From Nocardia ninae NBRC 108245 (GTDB lineage: Bacteria > Actinomycetota > Actinomycetes > Mycobacteriales > Mycobacteriaceae): a stretch of 53,663 nt of DNA. Position 1 is the first letter of the stretch. Every line of letters starts with the position of its first letter. The stretch spans positions 1 through 53,663 of the forward strand of contig NZ_BJXA01000064.1 in the NCBI RefSeq assembly GCF_007990755.1, written 5' to 3'. Below are positions 15,842-22,546 of the stretch, one piece after another. The notes beneath the pieces are model-generated. The model saw nothing but the letters and a program-made list of their open reading frames with translations, searched no databases and was not told the DNA's origin. Both the position numbers and the translations under genes were made by a program.

Positions 15842-17835
15842 GCCGCCCCCTCCGCTCGCTCATCACCGCTGTGCTGCGACGGGTCGATGCCGGGGAACTG
15901 CGCGGCCGCCAGCGCGGCCGCCTTCTTGGCGGCCGCCTTGATGTCTTCCTTTACGCGTGCGCCGTAGGGGCGATCCCAGTACGGGACCGAGGCGCACAGC
16001 ACGGCGGGAAAACCGCTGCCGTAGACGATCATTCGACCGCGCGGCAGTGCTTGGATCTCCGAGACCATCAAGGTCTGGCGCTCGACGAGCGAGCGTGACA
16101 CCGACCGCCCCGAGGCGCTGTGGGACACCGATCCGGTCAGCTCGTTGTGCGGGCCTATCGCTTCAGCGCGCTCACGCAGGAACCCGACATCGTCCAGGCC
16201 CGAGCCGAGCACACGGACGCTCGCCGCACCCCAGAGTGCTTTCATGCCTGCCTCACCCCAGCAGCGCGCACCCTGGGCCCAGGACTGCAGCACGGTCATC
16301 ACGACGATGCCGCGCGAGCCGAAGTGGCTGTATTTCGCGGGCAGATCGCGCCAGCGCACCACGTTGGCGGCTTCGTCGAGCACCGCCGTCAACGGCGTCG
16401 GCAACCGCCCGCCGTACGCGGCGGCCCGCTGGATCGAGGACTCCAGCACCGCGGCGGTGAGCGCGTTGAGGATCGGACCGGCCGACCCGGCGCCCTCCAT
16501 GGACAGCAGATACAGCGTCGAGGAGTCACTCGCGGCGAACGCCCGATGGTCGAAACGACGACGGTTGCCGCCGTGCTCGATCCACGGGCGTAGCTCCGGG
16601 GACTTGAGGATTCGGCCCATCTTGCGGGCGGTGCCGAACACCCCCGAGCGCTGCTTGGGATCGGAGTTGTACTCGCCGAACAGGCCTTTGGCGGCCAGGT
16701 GGTGCCCGGCCAGATCCAGAATCCGCGCCGGTTCGGTATTCGACTCGTTAGTCAGCCACTCCCACACCTGCGAGATCGGGCGATCCGCCAACGCGGCCGC
16801 CAGCATCAGCTGCGCCAGCAGCTCCTCGCCCGCCGGGTCGAAGAACGCGTCCTTCTTCGCGTCCTGGCCGTCATCGCTATCGGCGAAGTGCGCGGCCAGC
16901 TTCGAGGCGCGCTCCTCGGCACCCCACACCAGCGTCACCTCGACATCGCGATCACCGATGCCGGCGGGCTCGTCGACGAACACCCCGTCGGCGACTGCGT
17001 GCAGCTGTGTTTGCGGTTGGGGCAGTTTCGGGCGCTGCTCCGGGGCGATCACATACGACAGCGGATCCCAGCTCCACGGCTCGCTCTGTCCGGCTATGCG
17101 CTGGGGGTCGAACACGAAACACGGCCCGACTTCGGCACGCATCATCGACGTCGCCGCGACCACGTCACTCTTGTTCGAGGTGGTCAGCACCGACCCGGGT
17201 GCTTCGAGCACCGCCGGAATCACGCGCGAGGTCGACTTGCCCTGGCGCGGGCCCCAGATATCGACGTGCAGGTCCTCGTAGGAGCCGTAGAGCATGTCCC
17301 CGCCGAGCACCGGCATGCCGATCGAGACGCCGTTGCGTTGGGGGACAAGCTGTTTCGCGGCGACCTTCGCATTGGGGAACTTCACATCCAAGCGGTGCGC
17401 GGACTCGGCGACCGTGGACGCCAGCAGCGGCTTGAGCGCCCTGCCGCGACCCATGTACTGGGCCCGCTCGTCGATCGGGTGCCGCTCGAACTTCGGGCGC
17501 CGGCCTTTGCTCTTGCCCGTGTGCTGCCAGGGCTTGGCGCACGCATACTGCCAGCCCCAGGCGGAAAGACGCAGCGCCACCAGCGAGCCAACCGCCAGCG
17601 TTCCTGCCGCCGCCCAGGCCTGCCCCGACCACACGAGATCCTGCGTGACGCCCAGGTGGGTGGCCAGCGCGACCGGGTTCCACGGCACGTCCTGGGCCGG
17701 GCCACCGAACAATTCCGCCAACCGCAGCGACGCCGACGCGGCGAAGGACGCACCGCCGATCGCGCCGACCGCGATCACCGGCTTCCACGCGTCGATATCG
17801 GCGTGCTGGGCCGGGTCCTTCACTCGGCGATCCAT
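15838..17835 (-). CDS. TraG/VirD4-type coupling protein (T4CP)
   Basis: 665 residues. Two N-terminal membrane helices (about 18-40 and 70-92) anchor a cytoplasmic ATPase. Walker A is GPRQGKST at 195-202; Walker B is LTAVLDE at 482-488 followed by A-A-N. The region 'SRGIVVMTVLQSWAQGARCWG' is the conserved TraG/VirD4 C-terminal element. Coupling proteins bring the relaxase-bound strand to the secretion channel at the membrane. The start at 17835 follows AAGGAGG, one of the best ribosome sites in the window; the open frame beyond it is an overlap with the HNH gene. No VirB4 or channel gene accompanies it. Confidence 0.9.
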   Translation of the reverse strand: MDRRVKDPAQHADIDAWKPVIAVGAIGGASFAASASLRLAELFGGPAQDVPWNPVALATHLGVTQDLVWSGQAWAAAGTLAVGSLVALRLSAWGWQYACAKPWQHTGKSKGRRPKFERHPIDERAQYMGRGRALKPLLASTVAESAHRLDVKFPNAKVAAKQLVPQRNGVSIGMPVLGGDMLYGSYEDLHVDIWGPRQGKSTSRVIPAVLEAPGSVLTTSNKSDVVAATSMMRAEVGPCFVFDPQRIAGQSEPWSWDPLSYVIAPEQRPKLPQPQTQLHAVADGVFVDEPAGIGDRDVEVTLVWGAEERASKLAAHFADSDDGQDAKKDAFFDPAGEELLAQLMLAAALADRPISQVWEWLTNESNTEPARILDLAGHHLAAKGLFGEYNSDPKQRSGVFGTARKMGRILKSPELRPWIEHGGNRRRFDHRAFAASDSSTLYLLSMEGAGSAGPILNALTAAVLESSIQRAAAYGGRLPTPLTAVLDEAANVVRWRDLPAKYSHFGSRGIVVMTVLQSWAQGARCWGEAGMKALWGAASVRVLGSGLDDVGFLRERAEAIGPHNELTGSVSHSASGRSVSRSLVERQTLMVSEIQALPRGRMIVYGSGFPAVLCASVPYWDRPYGARVKEDIKAAAKKAAALAAAQFPGIDPSQHSGDERAEGAA

Positions 17836-18227
17836 GCCGCCACCTCCTTGATGTCGAACAGCGGGTCCATCAGCGCGGCAAGCTCGATTTGCCTTGTCGC
17901 GGCACGGGTTTGGGCGTGGTGGGCGGCGTCGTAAAACAGGTGGCAGCCCTGGCACATGGCCTTGAGGTTCTCCGGGCGGCAGTCCTCGGGAATGTGGTTG
18001 AGATGCGCGGTGGTCAGCACCACCCGCGACCCCGTCCCGATCGCCCGCCCGCCGTGGCGGTTGCGGCAACGGCCGTCCTCACCCAGGTGAAAGATCGGGA
18101 ACACCGGCCGGCCGCACTCCCCCGCGCACTCACACCGGCCACCAGCACGGTCGAACTTGATCGCTCTGCTGATCTCGGCCCAATCGGCCGGGTAGCGGTC
18201 GCGGTTCTCCGGACGAATCGGCATCAC
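17820..18227 (-). CDS. HNH-type zinc endonuclease-like protein
   Basis: 135 residues. The family opening PIRPENRDRYPADW is present, then cysteines C32, C34 and C38 in a modified zinc knuckle, the HNH core LTTAHLNHIPEDCRPENLKA (H75, H78, N87), and MCQGCHLFYDAAHHAQTR (C92, C95, H96, H103, H104). Similar proteins are common in actinophages and plasmids; they may nick DNA, though activity is rarely shown. An insertion between the knuckle and the core (IFHLGEDGRCRNRHGG) is longer than usual. It overlaps the gene before it by four bases and the coupling-protein gene after it by 16. Confidence 0.8.
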   Translation of the reverse strand: MMPIRPENRDRYPADWAEISRAIKFDRAGGRCECAGECGRPVFPIFHLGEDGRCRNRHGGRAIGTGSRVVLTTAHLNHIPEDCRPENLKAMCQGCHLFYDAAHHAQTRAATRQIELAALMDPLFDIKEVAAWIAE

Positions 18228-18487
18228 GCACCGTCCTCGGTGTCGATCCGCACGAAATCCGGGCCGGTCAGCCGGTCGGCGTCGACGAGCGAGCGCCCCG
18301 CCAGCGAGCCCTGCGGACCCTGCTCCTCATCGGCCACCACGCAAATCACCAGGCAGTGCGTGTGACCCTTCCAATCGGTCCGCGGCGTCGTGAACGACTC
18401 GACGCGCAGCGTGCGCGCACCCTCGCGCACCTCGCGGTAGAGCTGGCCGACACGGACCGTGCCCGCGTCGGTGGCGTAGTGCTCCAT
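18224..18487 (-). CDS. Hypothetical protein of transfer operon
   Basis: 87 residues, beta-rich in the middle (VGQLYREVREGARTLRVESF, then HTHCLVICVV) and acidic at the end. The start overlaps the WhiB-like gene stop by one base (TAATG), and its end overlaps the HNH gene by four. It may be a small OB- or SH3-like fold but this is only an impression. Function unknown. Confidence 0.65.
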   Translation of the reverse strand: MEHYATDAGTVRVGQLYREVREGARTLRVESFTTPRTDWKGHTHCLVICVVADEEQGPQGSLAGRSLVDADRLTGPDFVRIDTEDGA

Positions 18488-18816
18488 TACGCGGCCCCCT
18501 CGACATCGGAGGCGAGCAGGCCGCCACGGGCGGCGATCTCGGCCAGCTCCGCGGCAGCGGCGTCACGGTCTGCCTGGCGCTTGTGCGTGCCCGGTAGATG
18601 GACCGCCGCGATCACGCAGTTCGTCAGCTCACCCGAGCGGGCCAGGGGCTGCGCCCATTTCGCGCAGTGGGTCAACCGCGGGCACGCTCGGCAGTGCGCC
18701 TTCGCCTTCTCGATCGCCCGCCTCTGCCGCCCCGTCGGGAAGAAGATGGCCTGCGGGATGTCCCGGCAGATCCGATCGGCGAACACAACGGGATCGACCA
18801 ACTCGGCGGCGGTCAC
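18487..18816 (-). CDS. Divergent WhiB-like iron-sulphur regulator
   Basis: 109 residues. Four cysteines are in WhiB order and spacing: C17, then C42, C45 and C51 (C-x24-C-x2-C-x5-C), with 'RDIPQAIFFPTG' and 'AKAHCRACPRLTHCAKWA' matching the family. WhiB proteins bind a [4Fe-4S] cluster and contact the housekeeping sigma factor. The usual G-V/I-W-G-G turn after the fourth cysteine is replaced here by ELTNCVIAAV with an extra cysteine (C67), and the basic AT-hook-like tail is weak. It may therefore sense redox or cofactors but contact its partner differently. Gene order suggests control of the transfer operon or of host genes. Confidence 0.8.
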   Translation of the reverse strand: MTAAELVDPVVFADRICRDIPQAIFFPTGRQRRAIEKAKAHCRACPRLTHCAKWAQPLARSGELTNCVIAAVHLPGTHKRQADRDAAAAELAEIAARGGLLASDVEGAA

Positions 18817-19049
18817 CGCGCACCTCCCGACGCCACCGGAGCGGTGGTGCGCAGGCTGCAGAACGGTTCACACGGTCCCAGCTGGCGCGTGGTGGGAACT
18901 CCCGACCTTTCTTGGGACGGGAACGCCACGAGAACCAGCAGCATGACCCCTATCGCGAATAGCACGACCAGGCCAAACAACGCCGCGACCGGACCAAGCC
19001 ACCCAGTCGGCAACATCACCACGACCTGCGGGCGTTCCCGCCCGCTCAC
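18813..19049 (-). CDS. Small membrane protein of transfer operon
   Basis: 78 residues with one long hydrophobic helix (PVAALFGLVVLFAIGVMLLVLVAF cut to its core here as LFGLVVLFAIGVMLLVLV) after a short N-terminus, followed by a polar tail with two cysteines (GPCEPFCSL). It overlaps both neighbours by four bases. It could assist membrane assembly of the coupling protein, but this is inference from position only. Confidence 0.65.
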   Translation of the reverse strand: MSGRERPQVVVMLPTGWLGPVAALFGLVVLFAIGVMLLVLVAFPSQERSGVPTTRQLGPCEPFCSLRTTAPVASGGAR

Positions 19050-19369
19050 CGCTCCACCCCTGTCGCGCGCTCGGCAGCAGCGGCGGTCTTCATCGCCGCC
19101 ATACCGACCGCTTCAGCGGCCGTCAGCCCGAGTTCGGCGGCCCAAAAAAGGACCTCCGGACGCTGGGGGGCCGCCGCGATCTTCATCGCCTGAAGTGCTC
19201 GCCACCCGTCCAACTGCCGGCCTGGCAGGTAGTCGACCGTCCACTTGTCCTGCCCGACGTAGCGGGCGAGATGCGACGTCGACTCGCTCGTCATGAACGC
19301 CCGACCCACATGGACTGTGGCGACCGGCCTCGACAGCATCGAGTCCCTGACATGAACCTCGGCAGTCAT
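19046..19369 (-). CDS. Hypothetical protein, second gene of transfer operon
   Basis: 107 residues beginning MTAEVHVRDSMLSRPVATVH. The C-terminal half resembles the first gene of the operon in having a helical 'LLFWAAELGLTAAEAVGMAAMKTA' type segment, so the two may be distant relatives. The start overlaps the stop of the gene before it by four bases (ATGA), which decides it over the ATG at 19420. No family recognised. Confidence 0.65.
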   Translation of the reverse strand: MTAEVHVRDSMLSRPVATVHVGRAFMTSESTSHLARYVGQDKWTVDYLPGRQLDGWRALQAMKIAAAPQRPEVLFWAAELGLTAAEAVGMAAMKTAAAAERATGVER

Positions 19370-19689
19370 GACCGCACCGCCCGGTCGATGCCGCGAGCCG
19401 GGGCCTCGTACTGCTCGCACCGGGCGACCGCCTCGAAAGCGTCCATGCCCAGCGTCTTGGCCTGGCCACCCAGCAACTTCCAGACCATCTCGACGTTCGG
19501 GCTCTCAGCCCACAGCAGCTCGTTCCAGTCGTTGGCGATCTCCGCCAGCACGAGGCCGGCGACTGCCGCACTCGACGACACCAGCTGCTCCGGCCAGAAC
19601 GACAACCGGAGCCAACCCGGGCGAGCCTCGAACGCAACATGGCTCGAACGCGTTGCGACCAGCCATCTCCCATCCCGCTGTACAGCCAT
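19366..19689 (-). CDS. Hypothetical protein, first gene of transfer operon
   Basis: 107 residues beginning MAVQRDGRWLVATRSSHVAF. The first 45 residues look beta-stranded, the rest helical (VAGLVLAEIANDWNELLWAE). GGGAGG precedes the ATG at 19689. It is promoter-proximal in an eleven-gene operon and lies next to the GntR operators, so it should be expressed when repression is lifted. Function unknown. Confidence 0.65.
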   Translation of the reverse strand: MAVQRDGRWLVATRSSHVAFEARPGWLRLSFWPEQLVSSSAAVAGLVLAEIANDWNELLWAESPNVEMVWKLLGGQAKTLGMDAFEAVARCEQYEAPARGIDRAVRS

Positions 19690-19717
19690 CGGGGTTCCTC
19701 CCTGTGTACGATTTGAC

Positions 19718-19790
19718 TTTGCTACGTAGCAAAACGATGAAAGTATTGTTACGTACCAAATCCACAGATGCAATGGTTATTACGTAACAA
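19718..19790. promoter_or_regulatory. Three GntR-type operators between transfer operon and korA-like gene
   Basis: Palindromes centred on TACGTA: TTTGCTACGTAGCAAA (19718-19733, perfect), TTGTTACGTACCAA (19746-19759) and TTATTACGTAACAA (19777-19790). Centres are 27 and 31 bases apart, near three helical turns. They fill the space between the divergent starts at 19689 and 19810 and would cover promoters in both directions. The adjacent GntR protein is the expected ligand. Confidence 0.75.
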
Positions 19791-19809
19791 AACCTTTGAA
19801 GGAGGTTCC

Positions 19810-20580
19810 GTGCCCCCGCCCTCACGGTGGAGTGACATCGCTGACGACCTGCGCGCCCGCATCAAAGCCGGTGAATGGCAGCCTGGCGATCAGCTGCCGA
19901 CCTCACGGCAGCTGATGGAGCACTACGAGGTGAGCAACCCGAACCTGCTCATGCGAGCGATTGCCGCTCTACGAGCCGAGGGCCTGCTGATCGCCGACCC
20001 CAAAGCCCCACGCCGCGGCGTCCGAGTCCGAGCGCAGCACTTCTTTCAGCGCGAGCTGGACGCCTACCGGCAGGAGTACCGCGAAGCGCTCGCGGGCCGG
20101 GACCACAGCTTCGAGAAGATCTCCCACATCGAGACAGGGGTGGACGTGGACGTCACCTACGAGGTCATAGATCCGCCGGAAGACATCGCCGAGACGCTCG
20201 GTACCTCCCAGAAGGTCCTGCATCGGACGTTCACGTATCTGGCAGACGGCACCCCGCACCAAGTCAGCGACTCCTACATGACCGCCGAGCTCGCGCAACG
20301 GCTCGGGCTCGGCCAACCGACGGATGAGCGGCCCGGCCGCACCACTATCGCCTGGCTCCTCGACGCGGGAATTCAGGTGACACACACCGCGACGACTCTG
20401 CGCGCTCGGATCCCCAATCCTGAAGAATCAGCGCGGATGGCCACGGTTCCCGGTGTGCCCGTCTTCGTGCACAAACACACCCTGTACGCCGGAGACCTCG
20501 CTGTCGAGACAGGTGGCGGTCTTGTCGCCGCGGACCAGATCGAATACACCATGTGCGCCGACCTGACCAAGGAAGTCTGA
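19810..20580 (+). CDS. GntR/HutC-type regulator (KorA-like)
   Basis: 256 residues. The GntR winged helix is at the N-terminus (WSDIADDLRARIKAGEWQPG, DQLPTSRQLMEHYEVSN, then RAEGLLI). Residues about 90-245 form a UTRA effector domain of the HutC subfamily (HRTFTYLADGTPHQVSDSYM; ending with VETGGGLVAADQIEYTM). KorSA of pSAM2 and TraR/KorA of streptomycete plasmids are the closest type: they repress their own gene and the transfer genes. GTG start after AAGGAGG, excellent spacing. The three operators in front support autoregulation and control of the divergent operon. The glycosyltransferase gene follows by two bases. Confidence 0.85.
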   Translation: MPPPSRWSDIADDLRARIKAGEWQPGDQLPTSRQLMEHYEVSNPNLLMRAIAALRAEGLLIADPKAPRRGVRVRAQHFFQRELDAYRQEYREALAGRDHSFEKISHIETGVDVDVTYEVIDPPEDIAETLGTSQKVLHRTFTYLADGTPHQVSDSYMTAELAQRLGLGQPTDERPGRTTIAWLLDAGIQVTHTATTLRARIPNPEESARMATVPGVPVFVHKHTLYAGDLAVETGGGLVAADQIEYTMCADLTKEV

Positions 20581-20582
20581 CC

Positions 20583-21410
20583 ATGCTTGTTTCCGTACTG
20601 ACAGCAGTCCACCAGCCTGGCGCCGCGTACCTACCCGAGACGCTCGCCAGCATCGAAGCCCAGACACTTCCTTCCGGCTGGGAGCTGGAATGGGTGCTTC
20701 AAGAAGACGGACCTACCTCAGACATCGCGGACCTCGCCGCTGATCATCCGTGGGTGCGCTACGCGGCCAACGGGGAAAAGCTCGGCATCGCCGGCACTCG
20801 CAACCTCGCGCTGAATCGTGTCCGCGGCGAACTGCTCCAGGTGCTCGATGGTGACGACCTTCTCCTGCCCCACGCGCTCGCAACTCTCCTCCCCCACTTC
20901 GCCGACCCCGGTATCCATTGGGCACTGGGTCAAGCTGATGATCTGCTGCCTGATGGTTCGCGAAAGTCGTTCCCTCCCTACCCTGGCCTGGATTTCGGTC
21001 GCGTGCCCGCGGGCAGCGTCAACGACTGGGCTCTCGACTCCGGCGGTAGTTGGCCCGTTCATTGCGCCGGCCTGATGCTCCGTACCGCGTCGGTTCGTGT
21101 AGTGGGAGGTTGGGGTGGCGTACCTACCAATGACGACCTGGTCATGCTCGCCGGGCTGTCCGGAATCGCTGACGGCTGGTTCGATGACACCGTGACTTGG
21201 CTGTATCGCCAGCATGACGCGCAGACGGTGCGCACTGCTCATCACCGAACCTGGGGAGATGAAACCAGGCGAATGGCTCTACAGCGTGCCGCTGCTGTCC
21301 GCAACTCGGGCCTGCGGCTGCCCGATGCGAAAGCAGTCGACACCAGCTACGACGTCAGGGTCGCACCCTCGCTCAAAGCCACGGTTCCCGTTGCAGACCA
21401 ACAAGCTTGA
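20583..21410 (+). CDS. Family 2 glycosyltransferase
   Basis: 275 residues with the GT-A fold signature: VSVLTAVHQPGAAYLPETLA at the N-terminus, EDG at 41-43, GIAGTRNLAL near 68-77 and the metal-binding D-x-D element in LQVLDGDDLLL (88-95). A later 'NDDLVML' matches the catalytic-base region. There is no membrane helix, so it is a soluble, inverting-type enzyme; the acceptor is unknown. The start is two bases after the GntR stop, so it is in the same transcript and under the same control. Together with the methyltransferase gene behind it, it could modify a surface glycan or a small molecule. Confidence 0.85.
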   Translation: MLVSVLTAVHQPGAAYLPETLASIEAQTLPSGWELEWVLQEDGPTSDIADLAADHPWVRYAANGEKLGIAGTRNLALNRVRGELLQVLDGDDLLLPHALATLLPHFADPGIHWALGQADDLLPDGSRKSFPPYPGLDFGRVPAGSVNDWALDSGGSWPVHCAGLMLRTASVRVVGGWGGVPTNDDLVMLAGLSGIADGWFDDTVTWLYRQHDAQTVRTAHHRTWGDETRRMALQRAAAVRNSGLRLPDAKAVDTSYDVRVAPSLKATVPVADQQA

Positions 21411-21443
21411 TCGGAGGTGGGCAGACGCGGACGGAGTAAGTGA

Positions 21444-22064
21444 ATGGGTCTGAGTCACCTGAAGCACCTCGCTGATGAGGCACGAGCAAGAGGAAGTTCG
21501 GGTGAGGGTTCGGCGGATGCCGCCGAACTCGCCTATCTCGCTGGTCTCGCCAAGGGATCGGACGTGCGGCTGATAGCTGAAATCGGTTTCAACGCAGGGT
21601 TTTCCAGCTACACCTTCCTGGAAGCCAACCCTGACGTGCACGTGTACTCCTTCGACCTAGGAGAACACGACTACGTGCACCTGGCGAAGGACTACATCGA
21701 TGGGATGTTCCCTGGGCGGCACACGCTGATCCTCGGCGATTCGACTCAAACTGTCCCCGAGTTCTGCGCCAGTGGTCAGGTACCCCGCTTCGATCTCGTG
21801 TTCATCGACGGTGGGCACTCGTACGAAGTCGCCAAGGCTGACCTGCACAACATGAAGGGCCTAGCCGACAGCAACACCGTTCTCGTCTTCGATGACCTTG
21901 TGCCATGGAGATTTTGGGGCGAAGGCCCGACTCGTGTGTGGCAAGAAGCGCTCCAGGACAGGTACGTAGACCAAACGCTGCTGATCAAGGACGGAGAGAT
22001 CACAGCCACGATCGCTCCCCCCGGCAAACGTTGCTGGGCTGTTGGGCGGTACCGATTTGAATAG
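21444..22064 (+). CDS. Class I SAM-dependent methyltransferase (Methyltransf_24-like)
   Basis: 206 residues. Motif I is LIAEIGFNAGFSSYTFLE (43-60), the SAM-binding acidic residue is in VYSFDLG, and 'DLVFIDGGHSYEVAKADL' (117-134) plus 'LVFDDL' are hallmarks of the Methyltransf_24 group, whose members methylate sugars, macrolides or small O-acceptors. It follows the glycosyltransferase gene by 33 bases with GGAGGTGGG upstream of its start region, so a two-step sugar transfer and methylation is plausible. The acceptor cannot be inferred. Confidence 0.8.
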   Translation: MGLSHLKHLADEARARGSSGEGSADAAELAYLAGLAKGSDVRLIAEIGFNAGFSSYTFLEANPDVHVYSFDLGEHDYVHLAKDYIDGMFPGRHTLILGDSTQTVPEFCASGQVPRFDLVFIDGGHSYEVAKADLHNMKGLADSNTVLVFDDLVPWRFWGEGPTRVWQEALQDRYVDQTLLIKDGEITATIAPPGKRCWAVGRYRFE

Positions 22065-22221
22065 CTTCGGCCCTCTACCGAACTCGGTGAACAGCCATGC
22101 GCCGGAAGGGCATTCCACACAGCCGGTGCGGATGCGTGAACCGAGTACACAACAGCGTTGTGAAGATCGGCACGGCGCGCCTCCCACACCATCCCTCGAG
22201 ATCCAACTAGTACTTACTCTT

Positions 22222-22431
22222 ATGGCGAGACCCGCGAAACTGCCGAAGACGAAGCCTGTCGGCACGAACTTGTCGCACGAGGTCGTGGTCGCTCTTGATG
22301 ACGCGGTCAAAGAGCTCGGCATCAGCAAGCGTGCCCTGCTAGAGATCGTGCTCCGGCGCGAACTCGGACTGCCCGCATACCCCGGTGCCCCCGCCCCGCA
22401 CCATCAGGAGGCGCTACCCATCTCGGCATAG
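22222..22431 (+). CDS. Small ribbon-helix-helix-like protein, possible copy-control factor
   Basis: 69 residues: MARPAKLPKTKPVGTNLSHE, then VVVALDDAVKELGISKRALLEIVLRREL, an arrangement (strand, helix, turn, helix) like CopG/Arc proteins. It lies immediately upstream of the rep gene on the same strand, where CopG-type repressors control plasmid copy number. The start is the ATG at 22222; the frame extends upstream but without coding character. It could instead be an antitoxin without partner. Confidence 0.6.
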   Translation: MARPAKLPKTKPVGTNLSHEVVVALDDAVKELGISKRALLEIVLRRELGLPAYPGAPAPHHQEALPISA

Positions 22432-22495
22432 CTCAGAAGAAATCCCCACCCACCGTCTCCACCACACGGTGGTTATGACCCCGTAAACGACGAAG

Positions 22496-22519
22496 GCCTC
22501 CCAGTTGGCGCTGGGAGGC
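22496..22519 (+). repeat. Hairpin in rep leader
   Basis: GCCTCCCAG and CTGGGAGGC (22496-22504 and 22511-22519) form a perfect 9-bp stem with a 6-base loop. It lies about 28 bases ahead of the suggested rep start (TTG 22547) and sequesters a GGGAGG that could act as a ribosome site, so it may limit Rep synthesis. Smaller palindromes (GTCCNTAAGGAC-like and CCCTAAGGG) follow at 22529-22570. Confidence 0.5.
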
Positions 22520-22546
22520 ACTTCAAAGTCCCTAAGGACCACGCTT

